DNA of 64,000 bases, from the NCBI GenBank assembly GCA_022820645.1, contig JAJEFD010000018.1, forward strand, positions 31,252 to 95,251, read 5' to 3'. Position numbers and translations under genes: made by a program. Below, in pieces: positions 46,893 through 56,501 of the stretch (within the stretch, counting starts at the first letter, position 1; every line of letters starts with the position of its first letter). The notes under the pieces are model-generated. The model saw only the letters and a list, made by a program, of their open reading frames with translations, was not told where the DNA came from and made no database searches. The DNA is from Dehalococcoidia bacterium. GTDB taxonomy: Bacteria; Chloroflexota; Dehalococcoidia; Lucifugimonadales; Australimonadaceae.

Positions 46893-49513
46893 CAGCCCGT
46901 CTGCCGCGTGACGATGTCCGTTACCGCCGCAAGTGCGTCGTCCAGCTTCGAAGCGTCCTTGCCGCCCGCCTGCGCCAGCCGCGGCTGACCGCCGCCGCCG
47001 CCGCCCATCACCCTTGCCGCCTCGTTGACGATGGCTCCCGCGTCGAAGCCGCGCTCCACCAGGTCGGGCGTCACCATCGCCAGCAGACCGGGGCGCCCGT
47101 TGAACACGCTGCCGAGCACCACCACGCCGGAGCCGAGCTTGTCCCGGAGGCGGTCTCCCATCTCGCGAAGCGACTGCGCATCCGGTGCGTCACTTCGTAC
47201 CGCCAGCACCTGCACGCCGCCTATGTCGCGCGCCTCGTCGAGGAGCGTCTCCGCCTCCTGGCGCGACGCCTCACGCTGGCCTGCGCGCAGCGAGCGGCGC
47301 GCCTCCTCCGCCTGCGCCAGCAGCCCTTCGATCCGTTGCGGCAGTTCGGCGGGCGCCGAGCGCAGCAGCGCTGCCGCCTCGTCCAACTGCCGCAACCGCT
47401 GGCTGACCCACTCCTCGCCGCCGCGGCCGGTGACCGCCTCGATACGGCGTATGCCGGTGCCCACGCTGCTCTCGCCCACAACGCGGAACGTGCCGATCTG
47501 GCCCGTGCGCTCCAGGTGCGTGCCACCGCACACCTCGAAACTCACCGGCTGCGCCTCGCCTATCTGCACCGTGCGCACGCGGTCGCCATAACGCTCGCCG
47601 AAGAACGCGAGCGCGCCGTTGGCCGTCGCCTCGCGGTAGGAGCGCTCGTCCTTCACCAGCGGCAGGTCGCCGCGCACCGACTCGTTGATGCGCCGCTCGA
47701 TCTCGCCCAACTCGTCGCGGCTGACCGCCGAGACGTGCGTGAAGTCGAAACGCAACCGGTCCGGCGCCACCAGCGAGCCCGCCTGCCGCACGTGCGAGCC
47801 GAGCACGTCCCGCAGCGCGGCATGAAGCAGGTGCGTCGCCGTGTGGTTCCGCGCAACGTCCAGCCTGCGGTCGCCATCGACCGACGCATGCACCGCTTCG
47901 CCAACGGCGACCGAGCCCTCGACGACTTCCGCCGAGTGGACGATGAGCTCGCCGAACGGCTTCTGCGTGTCGCTCACGCGGACCGAGCCGCCGGACACTG
48001 CGATGACGCCCGTGTCGCCGACCTGGCCGCCACCCTCCGCGTAGAACGGCGTCTCGCGCAACACGATCTCGACGCGCTCCCCGGCGTCGGCGCGCTGCAC
48101 CGCCTCGCCGTCCTTCAGGATGCCGGCGACCACGGTGTCGGTCTCGATGCGGTCATACCCGAGGAACGCCGTCTCGCCGACGCCGAGCGCCTCGTAGGCG
48201 CGTATCTCCTCGCGCCCGCCGCCGAACCGTGCCGCGGCACGTCCGCGCTCCCGTTGCTCCTCCATCGCGCGCTCGAAGCCCGCGACGTCCACCTCCAGCC
48301 CCTGCTCGCGCGCGATCTCCTGAGTGAGTTCCAGCGGGAAGCCGAAGGTGTCGTACAGGCGGAACGCATCGGCGCCGTCTATCGTCCCTCCTCGCGCGAT
48401 GCACTCCTCCAGCACGGGCATCCCCAGCGCGATGGCCTCGTAGAAGCGTTCCTCCTCCGACTCCAGCGTCTTGAGGACGAACCGCTCGTGCTCGCGCAGT
48501 TCGGGATAGAGCGCGCCGAACCGTTCGATCACGGTCGCGGCCACGTCCGGCAGGAACCCGGCCTCGATGCCGAGCTTCCGCGCGAAGCGGATGCCGCGCC
48601 GTATCACGCGGCGCAGCACGTAGCCCCGCCCTTCGTTCGCGGGCACGACGCCGTCCGCGATGAGGAACGCCGCGCTGCGGGCGTGCTCCGTCACGACGTG
48701 GATGGCAAAGTCGTCGTCGGGGTCCTGCCGGTACGTCTTGCCCGCCAATTGCTCCACGCGCCGCCGTACCGGCGCGAGCAGGTCGGTCTCGTAGGCGGAG
48801 GACACGCCCTGCATGATGGCGGTCATGCGCTCCAGCCCCATGCCGGTGTCGATGCCCGGCGCAGGCAGGTCTGTCCGCGTACCGTCGACCGCCTGGTAGA
48901 ACTGCGGGAAAACGAGGTTCCAGTACTCGAGGAACCGGCTCGTGTCGTCGCCCGGCTTCGTGCCGGGCCCGTGCTCCTCGCCGAAGTCGTAGTAGAGCTC
49001 GCTGGACGGGCCGCACGCGCCCTCGTCGCCCGCCGGACCCCAGAAGTTGTCCTTGTCGCCCAGCGTGACGATGCGCTCGTCCGGCACCCCGACCTCGTCG
49101 CGCCATATCGCCCGGGCCTCGTCGTCCGTGGTGTGCACCGTGACCCAGATGCGTTCCGGAGGCAGCATCAGCACGCCGGTGGTGAACTCCCACGCCCAGG
49201 AGATCGCCTCGCGCTTGAAGTAGTCGCCGATGCTGAAGTTGCCCAGCATCTCGAACATCGTGTGGTGCGTGAAGTCGCCCACTTCGTCTATGTCGGTGGT
49301 GCGGAAGCACTTCTGCACGGACGCGAGGCGAGGGTTCGGCGGCGTCTCGTCCCCGGCGTAGTAGGGTTTGAAAGGCGCCATGCCCGCGGACGTCAGGAGC
49401 AGCGTGGGGTCGCCTGCGGGAATCAGCGACGCGCTCGGCATCACCAGGTGGCCGCGCTCCTCGAAGAATCGCAGATATGCGGCGCGGATCTCGTCGCTGG
49501 TCGTGGGGGGCAT
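46892..49513 (-). CDS. alaS: Alanyl-tRNA synthetase
   Basis: 873 aa from the ATG at 49513. Class II core with PTLLLTSAGMAPFKPYY and GMGLERM, the editing domain with zinc ligands in NHTATHLLHAAL and CGGTHLERTGQIG, and a C-terminal DHHA1-type oligomerisation domain (MGGGGGGQPRLAQAGGKD). An upstream in-frame GTG (49567) would add 18 residues; the shorter start fits the family. Followed by ruvX. Confidence 0.96.
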   Translation of the reverse strand: MPPTTSDEIRAAYLRFFEERGHLVMPSASLIPAGDPTLLLTSAGMAPFKPYYAGDETPPNPRLASVQKCFRTTDIDEVGDFTHHTMFEMLGNFSIGDYFKREAISWAWEFTTGVLMLPPERIWVTVHTTDDEARAIWRDEVGVPDERIVTLGDKDNFWGPAGDEGACGPSSELYYDFGEEHGPGTKPGDDTSRFLEYWNLVFPQFYQAVDGTRTDLPAPGIDTGMGLERMTAIMQGVSSAYETDLLAPVRRRVEQLAGKTYRQDPDDDFAIHVVTEHARSAAFLIADGVVPANEGRGYVLRRVIRRGIRFARKLGIEAGFLPDVAATVIERFGALYPELREHERFVLKTLESEEERFYEAIALGMPVLEECIARGGTIDGADAFRLYDTFGFPLELTQEIAREQGLEVDVAGFERAMEEQRERGRAAARFGGGREEIRAYEALGVGETAFLGYDRIETDTVVAGILKDGEAVQRADAGERVEIVLRETPFYAEGGGQVGDTGVIAVSGGSVRVSDTQKPFGELIVHSAEVVEGSVAVGEAVHASVDGDRRLDVARNHTATHLLHAALRDVLGSHVRQAGSLVAPDRLRFDFTHVSAVSRDELGEIERRINESVRGDLPLVKDERSYREATANGALAFFGERYGDRVRTVQIGEAQPVSFEVCGGTHLERTGQIGTFRVVGESSVGTGIRRIEAVTGRGGEEWVSQRLRQLDEAAALLRSAPAELPQRIEGLLAQAEEARRSLRAGQREASRQEAETLLDEARDIGGVQVLAVRSDAPDAQSLREMGDRLRDKLGSGVVVLGSVFNGRPGLLAMVTPDLVERGFDAGAIVNEAARVMGGGGGGQPRLAQAGGKDASKLDDALAAVTDIVTRQTG

Positions 49514-49626
49514 GTCGGCCAAGGGTGTACGGACCTCTACGGGGGACGCGCTCCGTTCGGAGAGCACACGGACTGGAAAGAGTCTACGAACGCCTCCGCG
49601 AGCGTGTCAACGCGCCGGGTTCGCTG

Positions 49627-49668
49627 ATCCCCTTCCCCCTCGATGGGGGAAGGTCGGGATGGGGGTGA
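49627..49668. repeat. Dispersed palindromic repeat copy
   Basis: CCCCTTCCCCCTCGATGGGG followed by GAAGGTCGGGATGGGGGTGAA is a diverged copy of the repeat seen in pyrB and at 58331-58615. It lies in the gap between alaS and the MFS gene. Confidence 0.7.
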
Positions 49669-49735
49669 ATGGATAGGATGCTCCCGCCCGCTCCCTCCGA
49701 TTGACGACACGCCCATGCGGGCGTAGGTTGCGGGC

Positions 49736-50992
49736 GTGAACGTTCTCCCGAACCTTGCGCCGCTCGGGGCTTTCGTCCGCCACCCGCGGAATCATCCCAC
49801 CTACCTCGGCTACCTGAACGGCTTCATCTACGGCTTCGGTATGGGCGCGTCCATCCTCTTCCCTCTCTACGCCATAGACCAGGGCTTCTCCCTCGCGAGC
49901 CAGGGCTTCATCGTCGCCGCGCCCGGCATCGTCATGATCATGCTCCGGCTCATCGGCGGCGCGCTCTCGGACCGCTTCGGCGAGAAGCTCACGCTCCGGT
50001 TCAGCTTCACCACCGTCACTATCGCCATGGCCATCCCCATCTTCAGCGGCACGTTCCTCTCGCTGACGGTCGCGCAACTCTTCAACGGCGCGTCGCGCTC
50101 CGTCTACTGGTCTGCTGCGCAGTCGTACATCAGCCGCAGCGCCGAGGGCGAGGCCGGGAAGGTGATGGGGCGGCAGCTGGCTTTCGAGTCGAGCGGCGGC
50201 ATCATCGGCGGCATCGTTGCCGGGTTCGTGGCCGAGGGCATCGGCTACCCGCAGGCGTTCATGATGTCCACAGCGCTGAGCTTCGTCGGTTTCGTCGTCA
50301 CGTCGACGCTCCCGAGGCTCCCGCGCAAGGACCAGGTCCGAAGTTTCGCCGCGAGCCTCGCCCCTGCGAAGACGATGCTCGTGAAGCGGACGCTGCTGCA
50401 CGCCCACATGGTGGCGTTCATCAGCGCGGCCTACGCCGGGTTGGTGATGGGGCTGTTCATCGCCTTCTTCCACGAGGTGGGCTACGGGGAAGGCGCTACC
50501 GCTGTCATCCGGTCGCTCAACAGCATCGGCGTGAGCGTGCTCGCTTTCTTCTTCGGCGCACTCCTCGGTTTCCTCGGCAGCCGCACGACCGCCATGAGCG
50601 CCATCACTCTCACGGGCCTGCTCTCCATCGGCATCGGGGCCACGGGGACCATCCCCATCCTCCCCGCGGTCTTCATGGCGCTCACCGGCATAACGTTCGG
50701 AAGTCTGCGCTCGCTCTACCCCACGCTCGCTGCAGAGAACAGCGCCCCGAACCAGCGCGCGATGGCGCTCTCCGTCGTCGGCCTCTACTGGGCTGTCGGC
50801 ATCTTCCTGTCGCCGCTGGTCTTCGGCTTCATCGCCGACGCGAGCAGCATCCGCACGGCCATCTTCATATTCGGCGGCCTCTCCGTCGCGGTGGGACTGC
50901 TCTCCCCGTTGCTCTACGCCTTCGGTCGGCGCGGACTGCCGCCCGAGGGCGAGGAGGAAGAAGCCGCTAGGAGCGCGCGGTCTACGTCGTAG
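49736..50992 (+). CDS. MFS transporter
   Basis: 418 aa from a GTG. Twelve hydrophobic segments are apparent, with the A-like loop GGALSDRFGEKL after helix 2. The pattern is that of a drug/sugar-type MFS exporter; substrate unknown. The 3' end overlaps the convergent acetoacetate-CoA ligase gene by 11 bases. Confidence 0.87.
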   Translation: MNVLPNLAPLGAFVRHPRNHPTYLGYLNGFIYGFGMGASILFPLYAIDQGFSLASQGFIVAAPGIVMIMLRLIGGALSDRFGEKLTLRFSFTTVTIAMAIPIFSGTFLSLTVAQLFNGASRSVYWSAAQSYISRSAEGEAGKVMGRQLAFESSGGIIGGIVAGFVAEGIGYPQAFMMSTALSFVGFVVTSTLPRLPRKDQVRSFAASLAPAKTMLVKRTLLHAHMVAFISAAYAGLVMGLFIAFFHEVGYGEGATAVIRSLNSIGVSVLAFFFGALLGFLGSRTTAMSAITLTGLLSIGIGATGTIPILPAVFMALTGITFGSLRSLYPTLAAENSAPNQRAMALSVVGLYWAVGIFLSPLVFGFIADASSIRTAIFIFGGLSVAVGLLSPLLYAFGRRGLPPEGEEEEAARSARSTS

Positions 50993-52991
50993 CGTCCGCC
51001 ATCTCCACAAAGAACCGGAGCGAGTCCGGGTTCGCCAGCGCGTCCCTGCTCACCGCCTGCTCGAGCGGAACGCCGTTCAGCATCTTCTTCACCGGCACTT
51101 CCAGCTTCTTGCCGTTCAGCGTGCGCGGCACTTCGGCGATCTGCCGCACCTCGTCCGGCACGTGACGCGGCGAGAGGCTGGTGCGTATGGCCCCGGCGAT
51201 GCGCTGCCGCATCGCGTCGTCCAGCTCATGGCCCTCGCGCATCACGAGGAAGAGGTAGAGCTTGCCCTCGACGCCCAGCTGGGTCGTGTCGATGACGAGA
51301 CTGTCCAGCACCTCCGGGATGTCCTCCACGACACGGTAGAACTCGCTCGTCCCCATGCGGACGCCGCTCCGGTTGAGCGTCGAGTCGGAGCGCCCGTAGA
51401 TGACGCACGCGCCTTCCTCGGTCACCTTCAGCCAGTCGCCGTGCCGCCACACGTCCGGGTAGACGTCGAAGTAGCTCTCGTGCAGGCGCGCGTTATCCGG
51501 GTCGTTCAGGAAGTGCACCGGCATCGACGGCATCGGCTCCGTGACGACGAGCTCGCCGACCTCGCCGACGACCGGCTCCCCGTTCTCGTCGAAGCTCTCC
51601 ACCTTGCAGCCGAGGCACCGGCACTGGATCTCGCCCGCCCGCACCGGCAGGGCCGCGCCGCCGCCAACGAACGCGGTGAAGATGTCCGTGCCGCCGCTGA
51701 TGGAAGCGAGGAGCAGATCGCTCTTGACGTGCTCGTACACCCACGCGAACCCCTCCGGCGGCAGCGGCGCGCCGGTCGAGCCGATGGAGCGCAGCGCGCT
51801 CAGGTCGAGCGACGCGCCCGGCTCGATCTCCGCCTTCATACAGCCGAGGATGTACGGCGCGCTCACGCCGAACGAGGTGATGCGCGTCCGCTCCGCAACC
51901 CGCCACAGCGCGTACATATCCGGGTGGCCGGGGCTGCCGTCGTACACGACGATCGACGAGCCCAGCAGCAGCCCGCTCATCAGGATGTTCCACATGATCC
52001 AGCCCGTCGTGCTGAACCAGAAGAAGCGGTCGCCCTCCCCGATGTCCATCTGCAGCGAGAGGAACTTCGCGTGCTCCAGCAGCGCGCCGCCGTGTCCGTG
52101 CACGATCGCTTTCGGCGCTCCCGTGGTGCCGGACGAGTACGCCACGCAGAGCGGATGGTCGAACGGCACCGGCTCGAACGTCAGCTCGCCCCCGGGGACG
52201 ATGAAGTCCGCCCAGGACGACGATGCTCCGCCCAGCGGGCCGAGGTCGGGCTGCGGCTCCAGGTACGGCAGCACGACCGTCCACTCGAGCGTCGGCAGCG
52301 CGGCCTTGATGCCCGCCACGGCTTCGCGGGAGTCGAACCGCCTGCCGTTGTACGTGTAGCCGTCCACCGCGAACAGCACCTTCGGGTCCATCTGCCGGAA
52401 GCGCTCGATGACGCTCTGCGTCCCGAACTCCGGCGGGCAGCTCGACCACGACGCTCCCAGCGATGCCGCCGCGAGCGCCGCCGCGATGGCCTCCGGCACG
52501 TTCGGCATGTACGCGACCACGCCGTCGCCGCGCCCGACGCCGAGCGCGCGCAGCCCTGCAGCCGCCTCCGCCGTCCGCGCGCGGAGGTCGTCCCACGTCC
52601 ACTCCGTCGTCGCGCCGGACTCGTGTACGCCGACGATGGCGACCTCGCCGCCGCTGCGGGCGAGGACGTGCTCCGCGTAGTTGAGCGTCGCGCCGGTGAA
52701 CCACCGCGCTCCCTCGACCCGCGTCCCGTTCGGGCCCGGCGCGAGCACCTCCGAGTACGGCGTGTGCGCCTTCACCCCGAAGTAGTCCCAGCACGACGCC
52801 CAGAAGCGCCCGACGTCCTCCACCGACCAGCGCCACAGTGCCTCGTAGTTCTCGAAGCGGAGCCCGTGCGTCTCCGCGAGCCATCGCTCGTAGTCGGCGA
52901 GCCGCGTCCCCGTCCGCCGCTCCTCGGACGGCGTCCAGAGCAGCGCTCCCTCAACGACTGCGTTGCCGGTATGCGGCTCGCCCGCCGTCAT
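50982..52991 (-). CDS. Acetoacetate-CoA ligase
   Basis: 669 aa ANL-family acyl-CoA synthetase of the acetoacetyl-CoA synthetase branch (usual ~650 aa). The P-loop YSSGTTGAPKAIVHGHGG, GSTGAPLPPEGF, and the C-terminal catalytic Lys region RTLNGKKLEVPVKK are present. It activates acetoacetate, or a related 3-oxo acid, with ATP and CoA. The ATG overlaps the upstream stop as ATGA (52988-52991). It ends the run AKR, dehydrogenase, ligase. Confidence 0.9.
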   Translation of the reverse strand: MTAGEPHTGNAVVEGALLWTPSEERRTGTRLADYERWLAETHGLRFENYEALWRWSVEDVGRFWASCWDYFGVKAHTPYSEVLAPGPNGTRVEGARWFTGATLNYAEHVLARSGGEVAIVGVHESGATTEWTWDDLRARTAEAAAGLRALGVGRGDGVVAYMPNVPEAIAAALAAASLGASWSSCPPEFGTQSVIERFRQMDPKVLFAVDGYTYNGRRFDSREAVAGIKAALPTLEWTVVLPYLEPQPDLGPLGGASSSWADFIVPGGELTFEPVPFDHPLCVAYSSGTTGAPKAIVHGHGGALLEHAKFLSLQMDIGEGDRFFWFSTTGWIMWNILMSGLLLGSSIVVYDGSPGHPDMYALWRVAERTRITSFGVSAPYILGCMKAEIEPGASLDLSALRSIGSTGAPLPPEGFAWVYEHVKSDLLLASISGGTDIFTAFVGGGAALPVRAGEIQCRCLGCKVESFDENGEPVVGEVGELVVTEPMPSMPVHFLNDPDNARLHESYFDVYPDVWRHGDWLKVTEEGACVIYGRSDSTLNRSGVRMGTSEFYRVVEDIPEVLDSLVIDTTQLGVEGKLYLFLVMREGHELDDAMRQRIAGAIRTSLSPRHVPDEVRQIAEVPRTLNGKKLEVPVKKMLNGVPLEQAVSRDALANPDSLRFFVEMADATT

Positions 52992-53872
52992 CGGTTCCCT
53001 CGATCGTCAGCCCGCGCCTGGTCCGCGAGCGTGCGCAGCATCTCGTGGAGCTCCGGGTCAGGGTCGCGCGACGTCTGGTCCGCGAGGCTCGTCTCGCCCG
53101 TGAGGCGGAACATGTCCGCTGCGCCGAGCAGGATGCGCGGCGTCAGGCCGAGGTGCTCGAACGTCGCCGCTATCTCCTCCATCTCCCCCACCCACCGGCG
53201 GGCGCGGCGCGGCATCTGCGTCGTTGCCTTGATGTGACGCGCGGGGTCGACCGCGTCGCCGAACTCGGCCAGCAGCGCGTCGGTCAGTCCCATCGCCTCC
53301 GCCGCCGTCAGCAGTTCCGTCCACACCGCCGTCGTGCCCTTGGTCGACGCGGCGTACACCATCTTCAGGCCGGATGCCTGCCCGAAGCGCGGGCCCACGC
53401 GCCGGATGTCCAGCCCGCACTCCCGCAGCGACTCCAGCGCCGACGTGTCCGGGCCGGAGCAGTAGATGCGCGTGTCGGAGCCGGGCGAGGGCGGGCTGCC
53501 GATGATGCCCGCGTCGATGAACGGCGCGCCCGTGTCCAGCATGAGCGTGGCGATGCGCACGACCGTCTGCGGCGCGATGGCGTTGCACTCCGCGAATGCG
53601 GGCCGCGCGCCGGTGCTCGCCATCGCGCCCGCGACCTCCTCCGCGATGCTCACCGCATCCGCCGGCGGGAGTACGGAGAGCAGCAGGTCGCACTCCTCCA
53701 CGAGCGCCTCCGTGCTGCCGACGTCCCGCATGCCCGCCTCGGCGGCGCGGGTCCTCGTCAGGTCGCTCCGGCCGGTGAGGTCCGTGGCGACGTCGACGCC
53801 GCCGGACGTGAGCATCGCGCCGATGGCGGCGCCCATGTCGCCCGCGCTGATGATGCCGACGGGGCCGGTCAT
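52988..53872 (-). CDS. 6-phosphogluconate dehydrogenase-like NAD(P)-binding protein
   Basis: 294 aa. Rossmann start GIISAGDMGAAIGAML followed by the PPADAV and FAECNAIAP segments of the 3-hydroxyacid dehydrogenase/6PGDH-like group; the C-terminal half looks like the DUF1932-type helical domain. The conserved Lys region is SGLKMVYAASTKG. A role as a hydroxy-acid dehydrogenase in the same pathway as the CoA ligase is inferred from the ATGA overlap. The AKR gene is one base upstream. Confidence 0.85.
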   Translation of the reverse strand: MTGPVGIISAGDMGAAIGAMLTSGGVDVATDLTGRSDLTRTRAAEAGMRDVGSTEALVEECDLLLSVLPPADAVSIAEEVAGAMASTGARPAFAECNAIAPQTVVRIATLMLDTGAPFIDAGIIGSPPSPGSDTRIYCSGPDTSALESLRECGLDIRRVGPRFGQASGLKMVYAASTKGTTAVWTELLTAAEAMGLTDALLAEFGDAVDPARHIKATTQMPRRARRWVGEMEEIAATFEHLGLTPRILLGAADMFRLTGETSLADQTSRDPDPELHEMLRTLADQARADDRGNR

Positions 53873-53873
53873 G

Positions 53874-54803
53874 CTACGCCGGGGCCGTGCCCGCTTCCGC
53901 CAGGCGGCGCTTCGCTTCTTCGTATACGTCGTCCGGCAGGTTGCCCTTCAGCGACGCCTCCAGGTTCTGCCGCAGGTGCTCCGGGTTGATCGTGCCCACG
54001 ATGTTGGTGTGCATGCCCGGGTGCGTCTGCGTGAAGCGGATGACGAACTCCATGCGGGACTGCCCCTCTTCCAGCAGTTCGTCCATCTGCGCCTGCTCCC
54101 ACACGTCCAGCAACTCCGGGTTGCGGCCGGCTGTGCGCTCCTCGCCGCTCGGCGCTCCCCGCGCGGCGCCGCCCCGGATGATCGTGCCCGACCCTGCCGC
54201 TGCCGCCGCGCCGACGAGGTCCTCGTGCTCGCGCTGCGAGGCCGAGTACGGGATCTGGAACGCGTCGAAGACCCCCATGTCGATATGGTCGGCGAGGTTC
54301 GGGATCGTGCCGGACATGCCGATGAAGCGCACCTTCCCCTGCGCCTGCAGCTCCTGCATCGTCTCGATGGTCCCGCTCTCCTCCAGCACCTGCCGCGACG
54401 GCGTCATGTGCACCTGCAGCAGGTCCATGTAGTCCGTGTTCATCCGCCGCAGGCTCTGCTCGACCCCCGCGACGACGTTCTCTTTCGTGTAGACGTGCGG
54501 CCCGCCCCGGTCCCTTCCGGGCTCCGGCTCCCAGCCCACGAGGCAGCCGCACTTGCTCGCGAGGAAGTACTCGCCGCGCCGGTGCGCGATGTGCCGCCCG
54601 ATGCGCTCCTCGCTCACGCCGTAGTCGATCGACGTGTCGATGTAGTTGATGCCCAGGTCCAGCACCGTATTCAGGATCCTGCCCGCGTCCTCCTCGGACA
54701 CCTCCCTGCCGCGCGGGACGCCCCGCAGCTCCATCGCGCCGTAACCCAGCACGGTAACGTCCATGCCGGTGCGCCCCAGCGTTCGCTTCTCGAGATCGGC
54801 CAT
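53874..54803 (-). CDS. Aldo/keto reductase
   Basis: 309 aa from the ATG at 54803; an ATG 14 codons earlier is possible but family homology starts here (LEKRTLGRTGMDVTVLGYG). IDTSIDYG gives the Asp/Tyr, LASKCG the Lys and LLQVHMT the His of the AKR tetrad. It is the first of three genes likely acting together with the 6PGDH-like protein and the acetoacetate-CoA ligase. Substrate unknown. Confidence 0.87.
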   Translation of the reverse strand: MADLEKRTLGRTGMDVTVLGYGAMELRGVPRGREVSEEDAGRILNTVLDLGINYIDTSIDYGVSEERIGRHIAHRRGEYFLASKCGCLVGWEPEPGRDRGGPHVYTKENVVAGVEQSLRRMNTDYMDLLQVHMTPSRQVLEESGTIETMQELQAQGKVRFIGMSGTIPNLADHIDMGVFDAFQIPYSASQREHEDLVGAAAAAGSGTIIRGGAARGAPSGEERTAGRNPELLDVWEQAQMDELLEEGQSRMEFVIRFTQTHPGMHTNIVGTINPEHLRQNLEASLKGNLPDDVYEEAKRRLAEAGTAPA

Positions 54804-54869
54804 GCTTCCTCCGCATCCAGTCTTGGGATGCGCGGAGTATACCAACCTGATGAGACAGGCCTGTTCAGA

Positions 54870-56501
54870 TCATTCCGGGGAGCCCGCCAGTATCTCCCTG
54901 GCCGCCTGGCGCGCCTCGTCGACGTTGTCGACGAAACGGTGCTCGGGAACGCGCCGCAGCACGTTGAGCGCCTGCAGGGTGATGGCAGGCCGGCCCTTCA
55001 GGCCCATGATGATGCACGCCGTATCCTGGTCGTAGGCGACGTCGATCAGCTGCTCGATCACGAGCGCCGCGCTGTCGTCCATGTGCACCGTGTCGGAGAA
55101 GTTCAGGATCACGACCTCGTGGTCGCGGATGTCCGCCGTTATCACGGTCGTCAGCTTGCCGGACGACGCGACCGAGAAGCTCCCGCGCATCGACACGAGG
55201 CCGACCCGCGCAGAGAAGATGTCCGTGTCGTCGGACTCGTCCTCCGGGGTGAGGAAGACGCTGTCCAGCAGTGGGATGGACATCACGCTGTCCAGCTCCA
55301 GCCGCTCCCAGTGCCGCGCGCTCGCCATGCCGGCAACGATGAGGCCGATGGCGACGGCGGTGACCAGGTCCAGGAACACCGTCAGCCCCATGGTGAGCAC
55401 CATCACCAGCAGGTGCTCCCGCTGGACGCGGTGGAGGCGCGTGACGAAACGCCAGTCCACGATGTCCCAGCCCACCTTTATCAGGATGCCGGCGAGCACC
55501 GCGTGAGGGATCACCTTGACGTACTCGGAGAGGCCCAGCACCAGCAGCAGCACGACTCCGGCGCGTATGGCCCCCGATACCTGGGTCCGCCCGCCGGAGC
55601 GGATGTTGACCACGGAGCCCGGCGTGGAACCGGCGCCGGGCAGGGCCCCGATGAAGCCCGCTATCGTGTTGCCGATGCCCTGCCCTATCAGCTCCCTGTC
55701 GGAGTCGTGGCGCGTCCGGGTCAGCGAATCGGCAACCAGCGAGGTCAGCAGACTGTCTATCGAGCCGAGCAGCGCGAGGATCAGCGCCGGCTGTATCGCC
55801 CCGGCCAGCACGCCCGGGGAGAGGTCCAGCTGCTGCAGCCCCGGCAAACTGGCCGACACGTCCCCGATCACGGGAACGTCGGTCAGCCACAGAACGCTCA
55901 GCAGCGTCCCCGCGAGCAACGCCACCAGGGTCGCCGGGAAGAACCTCGAGAACCGGCCCGGCCAGCCCACCATCACCACCAGCGTGGTCGCCCCGACCGC
56001 CAGCGCCGCGTAGTTGACGTTGGTCAGCGCGTCCGGCCACGCATTCACCGCGCCGGAGGGACCGCCGGTCACGACGGGCGCTCCCATGAACGGCAACGTC
56101 TGGATGAGGATGATGAGGATGCCGATGCCGGACATGAACCCGGACACCACGGAGTAGGGGGTATAGGAGACGTACCGCCCCACCCGCATGAGGCCGAGCG
56201 CGATCTGTATCATGCCCGCCATGATGACGATGGTGAACGCCTCGGCGAAGGTCTCGGCGTGGGCGGTCACGATGACCGCCATCGCCACCGTCATCGAGCC
56301 CGTCGGGCCCGATATCTGCGACTTCGTCCCTCCGAACACCGCCGCGAAGAAACCGACCGCGACCGCCCCGTAGATGCCCGCGGTCGCCCCGAGGCCGGAC
56401 GCCACGCCGAACGCCAGCGCCAGCGGAAGCCCCACGACTCCCGCCGTCACGCCGCCGAGAACGTCGCCCCGGAACGTCGTGAGGCTGTAGCTGAACTTCA
56501 T
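54870..56501 (-). CDS. SulP-family anion transporter with STAS domain (copy 1)
   Basis: 543 aa. The sulfate permease (SLC26-like) domain has the signature GTKSQISGPTGSMTVAMAV and about 10-14 helices, followed by a cytoplasmic STAS domain (VVILNFSDTVHMDDSAALV). The ATG at 56501 overlaps the copy-2 stop as ATGA (56498-56501). It may move sulfate or bicarbonate. It is a diverged tandem duplicate of the upstream gene; the STAS halves are nearly identical. Confidence 0.92.
   Translation of the reverse strand: MKFSYSLTTFRGDVLGGVTAGVVGLPLALAFGVASGLGATAGIYGAVAVGFFAAVFGGTKSQISGPTGSMTVAMAVIVTAHAETFAEAFTIVIMAGMIQIALGLMRVGRYVSYTPYSVVSGFMSGIGILIILIQTLPFMGAPVVTGGPSGAVNAWPDALTNVNYAALAVGATTLVVMVGWPGRFSRFFPATLVALLAGTLLSVLWLTDVPVIGDVSASLPGLQQLDLSPGVLAGAIQPALILALLGSIDSLLTSLVADSLTRTRHDSDRELIGQGIGNTIAGFIGALPGAGSTPGSVVNIRSGGRTQVSGAIRAGVVLLLVLGLSEYVKVIPHAVLAGILIKVGWDIVDWRFVTRLHRVQREHLLVMVLTMGLTVFLDLVTAVAIGLIVAGMASARHWERLELDSVMSIPLLDSVFLTPEDESDDTDIFSARVGLVSMRGSFSVASSGKLTTVITADIRDHEVVILNFSDTVHMDDSAALVIEQLIDVAYDQDTACIIMGLKGRPAITLQALNVLRRVPEHRFVDNVDEARQAAREILAGSPE

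Noticed and set aside
47336..49627. A 763-codon plus-strand open frame opposite alaS
   Set aside because: Shadow of AlaS in the complementary frame; product is Arg/His-rich and matches no family.
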